A stretch of 64,000 bases of DNA from Paraplanobispora takensis (lineage in GTDB: Bacteria; Actinomycetota; Actinomycetes; Streptosporangiales; Streptosporangiaceae), in assembly GCF_016863195.1 (NCBI RefSeq), contig NZ_BOOK01000022.1, positions 60,059-124,058 on the forward strand. The letters are read 5' to 3'. The notes under the pieces are model-generated. The model was not told where the DNA came from and searched no databases. It saw only the letters and a program-made list of their open reading frames with translations. The position numbers and the translations under genes were made by a program. Shown here piece after piece: positions 18,361-27,253 of this stretch. Every line of letters starts with the position of its first letter. Position 1 is the stretch's first letter.

Positions 18361-20144
18361 GCGAGCCCCGCATCCCCGGCAACGACTACGGGGTGCTGGA
18401 GCCGCCTCCGCTCGGCGGATGGGAGCCGCGGCTGCCGGTGAGCGTGGTGATCCCCGCCAGGGGAGGTCAGGAGAAGCTCGACCTCCTCCTGGCCGCGCTG
18501 GCCGCGCAGTCCTACCCGGACCACCTGATGGAGGTGGTCGTCGTGGACGACGGCAGCACGCCGCCGCTGCGCATCCCCGAGATCGCGCCCGAACGCACCC
18601 GCCTGGTCCCCACCGCCCCCGGCGGCTGGGGCATCGCCTGGGCCCTGCGGTCCGGTACGGCGGTCGCGGACGGCGAGGTCGTCCACCGGATGGACGCCGA
18701 CATCGTCCCCTACCGCGACCACGTCGAGGCGCACATGCGCTGGCACCACCTGGCAGGCTATCTGGTGGTCACGGGCACGCTGCGGTTCACCGCCGCGGGC
18801 GGCCCCCCGTCCGCCGGCGCCCGGAACACCGTCACCGGGGCCCTGCCCATGCCCGCCGAGGTCCGCACCGCCGTCGCCAAGGACGGGGCCGGGTCCCTGT
18901 TCGACCCCGACCCCGAGCACGGGCACGACTGGATCGACCGGCTCGTCGCCGAGCACCGCGGCTTCCGCGACGCGCCCGGCGCGCTCCTGCACCGCGTCCA
19001 CGTCGGCGCGACGGTCTCGGCCCGCGCCCGTCTGCTGCGGGAGGCGGGCGGGTACGACACCTCCCTGGTGCTGGGCGAGGACACCGACCTGGGCTACCGG
19101 CTGACCCAGGCGGGCGGGGTGTTCGTCCCCGAAACCGGGGCCCTGGCCTGGCACCTGGGGACGACCACGGCGATGCGCCGCGGCGTCGAGGTCCGGCGCT
19201 ACACCGCCCCGCTCGTCGCCGACCGGATCCCCTACCGGCGCCACCTGCGCACGGACCCGGGCCGCCAGTGGCTGGTGCCGTACGTCGAGGTGGTCGTGGA
19301 CGCCCGTGACGCCTCGTTCGAGGACGTGCGCGCGAGCGTGGACGGGGCGCTGGCGAGCACCCTGCCCGACGTCCGGGTCACCGTGACCGGCCCGTGGTCG
19401 TCGCTCACCGACGAGCGCCGGGCCCCGCTCGACGATCCCCTGCTCGACCTGCGGCTGCTGCGGGCCCAGTACGCCCATGACGGCCGCGTCGTCTTCGCCG
19501 AGGCACCGGCTGCGCCCCCGGCCTCTTCCGTCCATGCGCCCCCGGTGTCCGGCGGCTCCCAGCCGGCCCCCGCTCCCGCGCCGTTCCGCCTGCTGTGCCC
19601 GGCGGGCTGGGTCCCGGGGGCCGCCTCGATCCAGTCGCTGGTCGAGCGGGCCGAGCAGGACGGGGCCGGGCTGCTGCTCGTCGCCCTGGACGAGGACGAG
19701 TCCGGGGTGATCTCGGCCCGGCTGGAGCGGACCGCCGCCGCGGCCAGGGCGGAGCTGGTCGCCCGTGACGGCGAGTCCTCCGACGACGTGATCGCCGAGC
19801 TGTACGGCGTGACCTGGCTGGACGGCGAGTCGTGGAAGTTCCGCCCGGCGGCCAGGGCCTATCCCTCCTGGGCGTCCAACCGCAACCGCGAGGCCGCCCG
19901 GTGGCGCGCCGAGGCCGAGTCCCGCGGCAAGGAGCTCGAACGCGCCCGCCGCCAGGTCGCCGCGCTCAAGGCCGAGATGAAGGAGCTGCGCGCCGCCGCG
20001 ACCAAGGGGCAGCGCGACGCGGACCGGTGGCGGGACAAGGCCGAGCAGCGTCGCAAGGAGGCGGTCGCCCTCCAGGCGGCGGCCCGGCGCTCCCTGCTGC
20101 GGCGGGCCGGCAACCGCCTCCGCCGCCTGCAGAACGGCTCCTGA
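18357..20144 (+). CDS. Family 2 glycosyltransferase with coiled-coil tail (NDY-type paralogue 4)
   Basis: 595 residues from the ATG in the ATGA overlap with the previous gene. Starts EPRIPGNDYGVLEPPPLGGW, then VSVVIPARGGQ, VVDDGS, VHRMDADIV (DxD), LGEDTDLGYRLTQAG and the paralogue-specific VPYVEVVVDARDASFEDVRA region. An Ala/Pro linker (about 385-410) separates it from a C-terminal part. The final ~80 residues are a long, very basic coiled coil (REAARWRAEAESRGKELERARR...). Last gene of the plus-strand glycosyltransferase operon and followed by tandem hairpins. Sugar specificity unknown. Confidence 0.8.
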   Translation: MSEPRIPGNDYGVLEPPPLGGWEPRLPVSVVIPARGGQEKLDLLLAALAAQSYPDHLMEVVVVDDGSTPPLRIPEIAPERTRLVPTAPGGWGIAWALRSGTAVADGEVVHRMDADIVPYRDHVEAHMRWHHLAGYLVVTGTLRFTAAGGPPSAGARNTVTGALPMPAEVRTAVAKDGAGSLFDPDPEHGHDWIDRLVAEHRGFRDAPGALLHRVHVGATVSARARLLREAGGYDTSLVLGEDTDLGYRLTQAGGVFVPETGALAWHLGTTTAMRRGVEVRRYTAPLVADRIPYRRHLRTDPGRQWLVPYVEVVVDARDASFEDVRASVDGALASTLPDVRVTVTGPWSSLTDERRAPLDDPLLDLRLLRAQYAHDGRVVFAEAPAAPPASSVHAPPVSGGSQPAPAPAPFRLLCPAGWVPGAASIQSLVERAEQDGAGLLLVALDEDESGVISARLERTAAAARAELVARDGESSDDVIAELYGVTWLDGESWKFRPAARAYPSWASNRNREAARWRAEAESRGKELERARRQVAALKAEMKELRAAATKGQRDADRWRDKAEQRRKEAVALQAAARRSLLRRAGNRLRRLQNGS

Positions 20145-20150
20145 CCGGGC

Positions 20151-20223
20151 CGGACCCCGCAGGATTGTGCGGGTCCGCTCCACGGCTTCCGAGCGGCCGG
20201 GTCCCGCAGGGCTGTGCGGGTCC
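20151..20223. terminator. Two near-identical tandem hairpins between convergent genes
   Basis: Hairpin 1 (20151-20177) pairs CCCGCA with TGCGGG and extends to 10 bp with one bulged C. Hairpin 2 (20200-20223) repeats the same CCCGCA-N6-TGCGGG core. Both lie between the glycosyltransferase operon and the convergent deacetylase and probably end both transcripts. Confidence 0.55.
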
Positions 20224-20271
20224 GGTCTGCGGCTCCCGGCCGGTCGGCGCGCGGGCGGCTCCCGGCGCGGG

Positions 20272-21099
20272 TCAGCCCTTGGGCATCGGGCGCAGCGGGC
20301 CGCCGATCGCCTCGGCCATGGTCCTGACCACCGTGCCGCGGCTCTTCCTGGAGGCAAGCCAGTCGAGGAACTCCTCCACGTCCCCGGGCGAGTTCGAGTA
20401 CCAGCCGCAGCCGGCGCAGACACGGTGGAAGACGAGCGGGATCAGGCCGCCGGTCTTCTCGGCGTTCAGCACCAGCTGCCTCATCTGCCGCACCTGCGTC
20501 TCCTCCGTGAAGGAGCCCGGCGAGCGGATCCCCCAGCGGTCGGCCGGCGGCAGGCTCTCGGCGGGAGGACAGCCGGGACAGTTCCACTGCCTGATGCCGC
20601 CCACCACGCGGGCCGCGTTGTACCCGCACGACTTCGCCGTCCGCTTGGCGTCGGCGTCCACCGACCCGAAGGGGTAGGCCAGGGTGGTGACCCGGTAGCC
20701 CATCTTCATCAGGGCGCGGCGGTCGTCGCAGATCTGCGTGCGCTGCTGGTCCGGCAGGAGCTCGGTGAGGCGGCTGTGGTTCAGCGTGTGGCCGCCGATC
20801 TCGTGACCGGCCTTGGCGATGGCCGCCAGCTCGCGGGTGGTCAGCTTCTCCTCGTCCCCGAGCGTGGCGCTGTTGACGTAGAAGGTGCCCCGCATGCCGC
20901 GTTTCTGGAGCATGCGCGCGACCGCCAGGTGCGTGGCGTCACCGTCGTCGAAGGTCAGGACCACGATCGTCCGCGGTTTCTTCGGCTTCTTCGGCGCCTC
21001 GGTCTCCGCCCGGGCCGGGGCGCCCAGCGGGAGGAGGAGTGCGGCCAGGGCCAGTACCGCCGAAATCCAGGCCGCGCGGGGGAAAGTCGCGGTCTTCAC
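20272..21099 (-). CDS. Exported polysaccharide deacetylase (NodB domain)
   Basis: 275 residues from the GTG at 21097-21099, which has GAAAGGA 9 nt upstream and overlaps the preceding stop as GTGA. Signal peptide about 1-31, cleavage near ARA-ET. NodB motifs: TFDDGD with the catalytic/metal aspartates, and HTLNH with the two metal histidines. It should remove N-acetyl (or other acyl) groups from a cell-surface polysaccharide outside the membrane. CPGCPP and CAGCGW suggest disulphides or a metal site, unusual for this family. Coupled to the PMT-like glycosyltransferase, so both likely act on the same polymer. Confidence 0.85.
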   Translation of the reverse strand: MKTATFPRAAWISAVLALAALLLPLGAPARAETEAPKKPKKPRTIVVLTFDDGDATHLAVARMLQKRGMRGTFYVNSATLGDEEKLTTRELAAIAKAGHEIGGHTLNHSRLTELLPDQQRTQICDDRRALMKMGYRVTTLAYPFGSVDADAKRTAKSCGYNAARVVGGIRQWNCPGCPPAESLPPADRWGIRSPGSFTEETQVRQMRQLVLNAEKTGGLIPLVFHRVCAGCGWYSNSPGDVEEFLDWLASRKSRGTVVRTMAEAIGGPLRPMPKG

Positions 21100-22622
21100 C
21101 GTGCCATGTCCTTTCGGGTGATGTAGGCGGTCCATAGGGGTTCGCCATTTTTTTCACGCAGAACGTACCTCTGCCAGCCCGCCATGGCCGCCGGTGGTTC
21201 CTTTTTGGTAAGGAGAACGAAGACCCGGCCGGGCTCGGCCGCCGCCATCCGCGCCTCCAGCGAGTCGCCGGGGTCGGTGAGGTTGAGGGTGTCGCAGCGG
21301 GAGACGAAGGTCATGGCGGGGTCGACGAGGTCGTCCACCATCGTGCAGGGCGGCCGCACGCCCCGCTTGGCCATGTCCCTGACCACCTGGGCGTTGTAGC
21401 CGCGCTGCCTGTCCTGCTGACCGGCCAGCTCCACCAGGACGGTCATCTGCACCGCGGTGTGCGCCAGCAGCGCCACGGCGACCGCGCCCGCCGCCACCCG
21501 GGAGGCCCGGCGCGCGACGAGCCAGACCAGGAACTCGGCCGCAGGGACGGCCAGGAGGGCGTAGGCGGGCAGCAGGAAGCGGGGCGCCCCGTAGTCCACC
21601 AGCAGCAGGTACGGCACCGCCACGCTGAAACCGGTGACGGCCGCCACGACGGCGGCCGGGACGCCGGGGGCCGACGGCGCGGAGACGGGTTCCCGGGAGG
21701 CGGGATCGTGGGAGACGGGGTCCCGGGAGACGGACCTCAGGGAGACGATCGCACCGGCGAGGGCGAGGACGGGCAGGACCACCCACCACGCCGCCGGCCA
21801 CGGATCCTCCAGGGGGATCGTGCAGGGCCGGCAGAACACCGGGCCGTTGGCCGTCTTGAACTGGTGCAGGAATCCCGGGGAGAGCGCCAGGCCTCCCTGT
21901 ACCTCACCCGCCGCGCGCCAGCGCGACAGCGGGTCGCCGTAGGAGACGTAGGCCTCGATGATCCACGGGACGAACCCCGCGACCACCCCGGCCGACGTCA
22001 CCGCGGCGAGCTTGACGCGCCGCCGCAGCAGGCTCACCGCCGCCAGCGGCAGGGCCAGCCACAGGGCGTCGCCCGGCCGCAGCACCGCCACCGCGGCGAC
22101 GGAGGCTCCCAGCCCGGCCAGGGCCGCCCGGGCGGGTCCGCCCCGCAGGGCGAGCAGCAGGCAGCCGGCCGCCGCCGTACACCCGAAGGCCACGTAGAGG
22201 TTGGGCATGACCTGCGTGCCGTACAGCAGGGTGGTCCACAGCCCGCCGAACAGCGCCGCCGACAGCACCAGGACGCTCCGGCGCAGCAGGAAGGCCCAGG
22301 GCAGGAAGGCCAGATAGAAGCCGATCCCGGACAGCAGGGTCATCCACAGGCGGATGAGTACCGGGTCCCGGGTGAAGTAGACGACCGGTGCGACCAGCCA
22401 GACGATCCCCCGGGCCCGGGGGGCGCTGAAGACCGCGTCGGGGACGCCGGGCGCGACCTGGCTGGCGTAGACGGCCTCGTCCCACTCCAGCGGCATGCCG
22501 TACGGCAGCACGGCCGGCTGCACCGCGACGTAGACGATCGCGATCAGCGCGAGGAGGACGGCGGGGTTTCTCGGCAGTCGGGGGACCAAGTGCACAGAAA
22601 ACCACCATACCGACATATCCAC
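21096..22622 (-). CDS. Polytopic PMT/ArnT-like glycosyltransferase
   Basis: 508 residues from a GTG at 22622; an ATG two codons later (22616) is an alternative, and no strong ribosome-binding site decides. At least nine hydrophobic helices through the N-terminal two thirds. EWDEAVYASQV just after the first TM helix is the conserved first extracellular loop with the acidic catalytic residue(s) of GT-C enzymes (PMT, ArnT), which use polyprenyl-phosphate sugars on the outer face. The C-terminal ~90 residues look soluble. The stop overlaps the deacetylase start. Family assignment is good, substrate unknown. Confidence 0.75.
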   Translation of the reverse strand: MDMSVWWFSVHLVPRLPRNPAVLLALIAIVYVAVQPAVLPYGMPLEWDEAVYASQVAPGVPDAVFSAPRARGIVWLVAPVVYFTRDPVLIRLWMTLLSGIGFYLAFLPWAFLLRRSVLVLSAALFGGLWTTLLYGTQVMPNLYVAFGCTAAAGCLLLALRGGPARAALAGLGASVAAVAVLRPGDALWLALPLAAVSLLRRRVKLAAVTSAGVVAGFVPWIIEAYVSYGDPLSRWRAAGEVQGGLALSPGFLHQFKTANGPVFCRPCTIPLEDPWPAAWWVVLPVLALAGAIVSLRSVSRDPVSHDPASREPVSAPSAPGVPAAVVAAVTGFSVAVPYLLLVDYGAPRFLLPAYALLAVPAAEFLVWLVARRASRVAAGAVAVALLAHTAVQMTVLVELAGQQDRQRGYNAQVVRDMAKRGVRPPCTMVDDLVDPAMTFVSRCDTLNLTDPGDSLEARMAAAEPGRVFVLLTKKEPPAAMAGWQRYVLREKNGEPLWTAYITRKDMAR

Positions 22623-22714
22623 CGACCGCGCCGCCCGTCACCCCGGCCCGTTGCGTCACTTCAGGCCCGTACGGCACGGGCCCGAAGCGGGTCCGGACGA
22701 GTAGGTCCCGGGCT

Positions 22715-22803
22715 GAGAGGGGGTACGGCGATGCGTGCCGAGTGACGGGCTCGCCCACGGGCGGGCGGCGCCCGGCCCGCCGCGCACCGCCGTACCCGCT
22801 CTC
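22715..22803 (-). terminator. Long imperfect stem-loop after hom
   Basis: 21 nt at 22715-22735 pair with 22783-22803 with two mismatches (one becomes U-G in the minus-strand RNA), enclosing a GC-rich loop that can fold further. It lies about 30 nt past the hom stop, in the gap before the glycosyltransferase at 22622. Confidence 0.45.
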
Positions 22804-22833
22804 GACCTCGGGGCCTGCTCCTCCGGGAGGCCG

Positions 22834-24144
22834 CTAGGAGGCGTCCTCGCCCTCGACGCGCATGACGCTCACCACGTCGCGCACGATGTCCAGCTCCCGC
22901 AGGCCGTCGATGGTCGCCGACAGCGCGGCGTCGCTGGCACGGTGGGTGACCAGGACGAGCTGGGCGTCGGCGCCGAGCCCCTCCTGGCGGACCGTCTGGA
23001 TGGAGACGTCCTGCTTGGCGAACATGTCGGCGACCCGGGCGAGCACGCCCGGCTTGTCGGCGACGTCGAGGGAGACGTGATAGCGGGTCACCGTCTCGCC
23101 CACCGGGTGGACGGTCAGGTCGGCGTAGGTCGACTCCTCGGGGCCGCGCGTGCCGGCCAGGCGGTTGCGGGCCACGGCCACGATGTCGCCCAGCACCGCG
23201 CTCGCCGTCGGGGCGCCGCCGGCGCCGGCGCCGTAGAACATCAGCTGCCCGGCGGACTCGGCCTCGACGAAGACCGCGTTGTAGGCCTCGCGGACGCCGG
23301 CCAGCGGGTGCGTCCTGGGGATCATCGCCGGGTGCACCCGCACGCCGAAGGAACGGCCGTCCTCCGAGCGCGCGCAGATCGCCAGCAGCTTGATGACGTA
23401 GCCCATGGCCTTGGCGCTGGCCACGTCCGTCGCGGTGATCTCGGTGATCCCCTCGCGGTGCACGTCGGCGGCCGTCACCCGGCTGTGGAAGGCGATCCCG
23501 GCCAGGATCGCGGCCTTGGCCGCGGCGTCGAAGCCCTCGACGTCGGCGGTGGGGTCGGCCTCGGCGTAGCCCAGCGCCTGCGCCTCCTCCAGCGCGTCGG
23601 AGAAGGAGGCCCCGGAGGAGTCCATCTTGTCGAGGATGTAGTTGGTGGTGCCGTTGACGATGCCGAGCACCCGGTGCACGTGGTCCCCGGCCAGGGACTC
23701 GCGCAGCGGCCTGATCAGCGGGATCGCACCGGCGACGGCGGCCTCGAAGTACAGGTCCACGGAGTTGTCGCGGGCGGCGCGGTGGATCGTCGCGCCGTCC
23801 TCGGCGAGCAGGGCCTTGTTGGCGGTGACGACCGACTTGCCGCTGTTCATCGCGGCCAGGATGAGCGAGCGGGCGGGCTCGATGCCGCCGATCACCTCGA
23901 CGACGATGTCGACGTCGTCGCGCGTCACCAGCGCCTCGGCGTCGGTGGTGATCAGCTCGGGGTCCACGTCGACGTCACGGGCCCGGCCGGGGCGCCGTAC
24001 GGCCACGCCCGCCAGCTCCAGCGGGGCCCCGACCCGGGCGGCGAGATCGTCGGCCTGCTCCCGCATCAGCCGGATCACCTGGGAGCCGACGACGCCGCAG
24101 CCGAGGAGCGCGACGCGCAGCTTCTTGCCTGGGGTCTGTTTCAC
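22834..24144 (-). CDS. hom: Homoserine dehydrogenase with ACT domain
   Basis: 436 residues, GTG start in a GTGA overlap with lysA. Reduces aspartate semialdehyde to homoserine with NAD(P)H, the branch point to Met/Thr. Nucleotide-binding GCGVVG at 15-20, then the catalytic core with NGTTNYIL and the [12 protein letters not shown] helix. Residues about 354-436 are an ACT domain ([13 protein letters not shown]), normally the threonine feedback site. Translationally coupled behind lysA. Confidence 0.96.
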   Translation of the reverse strand: MKQTPGKKLRVALLGCGVVGSQVIRLMREQADDLAARVGAPLELAGVAVRRPGRARDVDVDPELITTDAEALVTRDDVDIVVEVIGGIEPARSLILAAMNSGKSVVTANKALLAEDGATIHRAARDNSVDLYFEAAVAGAIPLIRPLRESLAGDHVHRVLGIVNGTTNYILDKMDSSGASFSDALEEAQALGYAEADPTADVEGFDAAAKAAILAGIAFHSRVTAADVHREGITEITATDVASAKAMGYVIKLLAICARSEDGRSFGVRVHPAMIPRTHPLAGVREAYNAVFVEAESAGQLMFYGAGAGGAPTASAVLGDIVAVARNRLAGTRGPEESTYADLTVHPVGETVTRYHVSLDVADKPGVLARVADMFAKQDVSIQTVRQEGLGADAQLVLVTHRASDAALSATIDGLRELDIVRDVVSVMRVEGEDAS

Positions 24145-25523
24145 AGCTGCCCTCTCAACAGGTCATCCTCGGTCTCCCGCCGGACGATCACACGGGACTC
24201 CCCGTCCTTGACCGCGACCACGGCGGGCTTGGGAAGGTAGTTGTAGTTGTTGGCGAGCGAGCGGCAGTAGGCGCCGGTGCCCGCGACGGCGATCAGGTCG
24301 CCGGTGGCCAGGTCCTGCGGCAGCCACAGGTCCCGGACCACCATGTCGCCGCTCTCGCAGTGCTTGCCGACCATGCGCGAGAGCATCGGCCCGGCGTCGC
24401 TCTCACGGGAGGCCAGGCGCGCGGTGTAGTCGGCGCCGTACAGGGCGGTGCGGATGTTGTCGCTCATGCCGCCGTCGACGCTGACGTAGGTGCGCAGGCC
24501 CTCCACGTCCTTGATCGTGCCGACCTCGTAGAGCGTCACGCCCGCGATCCCGGCGATGGACCGGCCGGGCTCGACGGTCAGCCTGGGGACCGGCAGGCCC
24601 GCGGACTCGGCCACCCTGGTGACGATCTCGCGCAGGCTGTCGGCGATCTCCTTGACGTCGAGCGTCTCGTCGCCCTCGACGTAGGCGATGCCGTACCCGC
24701 CGCCGAGGTCGAGCTCGGGCAGGACGACGTCGTGCTCCTCCTTGATCTGCACCATGAGCTTGGCCAGGCGGCCGGCGGCCACCTCGAACCCGGCCGTGTC
24801 GGTGATCTGCGACCCGATGTGGGAGTGCAGGCCGACCAGCTCCAGCTGGGGCAGGGCCAGGATCCTGCGGGCGGCCTCGGCCGCCGCCCCGCTGTTCAGC
24901 GAGAGACCGAACTTCTGGTCGTCGTGGGCGGTGGCGATGAACTCGTGGGTGTGCGCCTCCACGCCCACCGTCACGCGGATCATGACCTTGGGCCGCTTGC
25001 CGTGCCTGTCGGCCAGGAAGCCGAGCCGGGCGATCTCCTCGAAGGAGTCGACCACGATGTGCCCGACGCCGGCCTCGACGGCCCGCTCCAGCTCGGCGGG
25101 CGACTTGTTGTTGCCGTGCATGGTGATGCGCTCGGGCGGGAAGCCGACGCTGAGCGCCACGGCGAGCTCGCCGGCGCTGCACACGTCGAGGCCCAGGCCC
25201 TCCTGCATGATCCAGCGGGCGACCTCGCGGCAGAGGAAGGCCTTGCCCGCGTAGTGGACCTCGCCGTCGGCGAACGCGGCGCGGTAGTCGCGGCAGCGGG
25301 AGCGGAAGTCCTCCTCGTCCACGACGTAGAGGGGCGTGCCGTGCTCGGCCACCAGGTCTCTGACGTCCACGCCGCCGATCGTTATCGAGCCGCCGACGCG
25401 GCCCGACGTTCGGGGCCAGATCGTCGGGTCGAGGGTGTTCAGGTCGGCGGGTGCGTGCGGAGGCCGGTCCTCTGGCAGCACTTCGGCGTGGCGGTCACCG
25501 GCGGGGTGGACGAATCGACTCAC
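24141..25523 (-). CDS. lysA: Diaminopimelate decarboxylase
   Basis: 460 residues from the GTG at 25521-25523. The frame is open 34 codons further, but [18 protein letters not shown] is the typical start of actinomycete LysA; no Shine-Dalgarno precedes it, so the call rests on conservation. Decarboxylates meso-diaminopimelate to lysine. PLP lysine K94 in YAGKAF; HCESGD near the C-terminus supplies the active-site Cys/Glu from the partner subunit. The stop overlaps the hom start. Confidence 0.94.
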   Translation of the reverse strand: MSRFVHPAGDRHAEVLPEDRPPHAPADLNTLDPTIWPRTSGRVGGSITIGGVDVRDLVAEHGTPLYVVDEEDFRSRCRDYRAAFADGEVHYAGKAFLCREVARWIMQEGLGLDVCSAGELAVALSVGFPPERITMHGNNKSPAELERAVEAGVGHIVVDSFEEIARLGFLADRHGKRPKVMIRVTVGVEAHTHEFIATAHDDQKFGLSLNSGAAAEAARRILALPQLELVGLHSHIGSQITDTAGFEVAAGRLAKLMVQIKEEHDVVLPELDLGGGYGIAYVEGDETLDVKEIADSLREIVTRVAESAGLPVPRLTVEPGRSIAGIAGVTLYEVGTIKDVEGLRTYVSVDGGMSDNIRTALYGADYTARLASRESDAGPMLSRMVGKHCESGDMVVRDLWLPQDLATGDLIAVAGTGAYCRSLANNYNYLPKPAVVAVKDGESRVIVRRETEDDLLRGQL

Positions 25524-25663
25524 CCAAAGGAGGCTATCGGACCCGCTGATCCCCGTGGGACGGGTGACCAACTGGCGAGACGGAATCACCCCGCAGCACG
25601 CGAACTTTTCACCTTTCGCACCCAATCGACCGGATATTTTGGCGTTTCATAGAGGCCGGACGA

Positions 25664-25732
25664 TCAGGACACCTCGCCGCCGGACGCCCTCCACCACTCA
25701 TCAGGACACCTCGCCGTCGGGCGCCTTCCACG
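25664..25732 (-). repeat. 37-bp-period partial duplication across the metallopeptidase stop codon
   Basis: 25664-25695 and 25701-25732 are near copies offset by 37 bp. The second encodes the metallopeptidase C-terminus (WKAPDGEVS-stop). The first, just downstream, would read WRASGGEVS-stop in the matching frame, so the gene's last codons and stop have been duplicated and one copy lies outside the gene. Confidence 0.8.
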
Positions 25733-26528
25733 TGTTGCAGGATCCGACCGTGCCGCCCTTCTGCCCGCGCAGCATCCACCGGGCGCCCGCGCCCTCCGAG
25801 CCGTGCGACTCCCGCCGGGCCGCGGCCTCCTCCTCCACCGCGTCGTCCACCGCGCGGGCCAGGGACCGGCGCAGGTCGTTGAGCAGGTACGGCTGGATGT
25901 CGCGCAGCGCGGCCGCCGCCAGGCAGTCGGCCTGCAGCTCCAGGCGCCGCGACCACGCCTCGTCGAAGACCTCCGAGCCCTCCCTGCCGGAGATGCCGAT
26001 GAGCTCCTGGACGTGGTGGGCGTACTCATGAGCGAGGGTGAACATCATCGGGAAGACCTCGCGCCCCTCGGGGGCGTCCTCGACCAGGACGTTGACGCTC
26101 CGCTCCTGCCCGCAGTAGATCCCCGCCCAGTCGAAGTCCTCGGTCCCGCAGGCCGCCTCCTCCGGGGTGGCGACCAGCCGGACCTCCTCCGGCTTCTCGT
26201 ACTCGATCCCGGCCGGCTCCAGCGCGGCCGCCCACATCCGGTCCAGGCAGCGCGCCAGCGCGTTCAGCGTCGCGTCGGCGTCGGCGTCGAAGTCCTCCGG
26301 CAGGCCGTCGCACCGGCCGCCGAGCGGGCCCGCCTCCTCGTAGACGTGACTGGCGGCCACGGCCGAGCGGGCCGAACCCGGCGCCGTCCCGATCACGTCC
26401 CGCAGGTCGTGGCGCAGGTAGAACACCCCGCCGCCGATGATCGCGAAGGCCAGGGCGATCGGCAGGATCCGGCGGATCACACCGCGCCGCGGCGACCCTT
26501 CGGGCGACCAGTCCCGCGGACCGTTCAC
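25701..26528 (-). CDS. Membrane-anchored neutral zinc metallopeptidase (YpfJ family)
   Basis: 275 residues, GTG start with GGAG 5 nt upstream. A single TM helix (about 19-38) with a basic N-terminus puts the bulk outside the membrane. The zinc site is HEYAHH (H167, E168, H171), with E197 in ELQADCLA as likely third ligand, the pattern of the PF04228-type putative neutral zinc metallopeptidases. Cysteines at 73, 94, 127, 139 and 202 suit an exported protein. Substrate unknown. It lies between nrtL and lysA, all on the minus strand; the C-terminal codons are duplicated just downstream. Confidence 0.85.
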   Translation of the reverse strand: MNGPRDWSPEGSPRRGVIRRILPIALAFAIIGGGVFYLRHDLRDVIGTAPGSARSAVAASHVYEEAGPLGGRCDGLPEDFDADADATLNALARCLDRMWAAALEPAGIEYEKPEEVRLVATPEEAACGTEDFDWAGIYCGQERSVNVLVEDAPEGREVFPMMFTLAHEYAHHVQELIGISGREGSEVFDEAWSRRLELQADCLAAAALRDIQPYLLNDLRRSLARAVDDAVEEEAAARRESHGSEGAGARWMLRGQKGGTVGSCNTWKAPDGEVS

Positions 26529-26561
26529 TCGATCTCCAAACGCCGGTTTTCTAGAGGTTTG

Positions 26562-27227
26562 TCACAATCTATCGGGTGCCACCGCACCGACGGCCGCCAT
26601 CGCCTCGGCCAGGACGTCCCGTACGGCCCGCGCCAGCCGTACCCGGGCCACGTGCAGCGGCGACGGCTCCTCCCCGCCCGACGGCAGCGCCGGGGCCCGC
26701 TCGAACGCGTCGTGGTAGGCCAGGGCGAGCTGCTCGGCGTAGGAGGCCCATCCGGGATCGCGGCCCGCCCTGCGGCCGGGCGCCTCCGCCAGCAGCCGCA
26801 GCACAGCCCTGTCCCGTTCGCCGTCCAGCAGCTCCGGCCTGAACCGCCCGGCCACGCCCAGCTCCCGCGCCCAGCGCTGTACGGCGACCGCCCTGGCGTG
26901 CGCGTACCCGACGACGAAGCCGGGGTTGTCCCAGGTGCCGGGGGTGAACGACCACGGCGGCCCGCCCTCGGCCTCCGGCGGCCGGACCGGAGCCGGGCCG
27001 ATCTCCTCGACCAGCTCCCCCGGCACGGCCACCACGATCTCCAGGAAGCCGTTGGCCCGGACCCGCACCTCCGCCACCCCCGGCAGCGCGCGCAGCCGCC
27101 CGGCCAGCTCCCCGGGCGGTTCGCCCCGCCGCAGCGCGGCCGGGGAGACGTAGAGCGCCTCGGCGGCCCACGTACCCTGCGGGGTCGGCGGCATCCCGAG
27201 GATCCCGCCGAGCCGTCCGGGCGTCAC
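26562..27227 (-). CDS. nrtL: ArgS-related protein lacking the catalytic domain (NrtL-like)
   Basis: 221 residues from the GTG at 27225-27227, the only reasonable start after the upstream stop at 27254-27256. The first ~100 residues contain LPGVAEVRVRANGFLEIVV, resembling the ArgS N-terminal Add-1 domain. The C-terminal ~120 (GFVVGYAHARAVAVQRW, YAEQLALAYHDAFERAPALP, RVRLARAVRDVLAEAM) match the DALR anticodon-binding domain of arginyl-tRNA synthetase. There is no room for the HIGH/KMSKS Rossmann core, so it cannot aminoacylate by itself. Actinomycetes are known to have such a truncated ArgS relative near lysA, annotated NrtL; role unknown. The symbol is from memory of that family name. True argS must lie elsewhere. 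Confidence 0.72.
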   Translation of the reverse strand: MTPGRLGGILGMPPTPQGTWAAEALYVSPAALRRGEPPGELAGRLRALPGVAEVRVRANGFLEIVVAVPGELVEEIGPAPVRPPEAEGGPPWSFTPGTWDNPGFVVGYAHARAVAVQRWARELGVAGRFRPELLDGERDRAVLRLLAEAPGRRAGRDPGWASYAEQLALAYHDAFERAPALPSGGEEPSPLHVARVRLARAVRDVLAEAMAAVGAVAPDRL

Positions 27228-27253
27228 CTCCGGGCCGTCCCGTCCGTCCGCGC

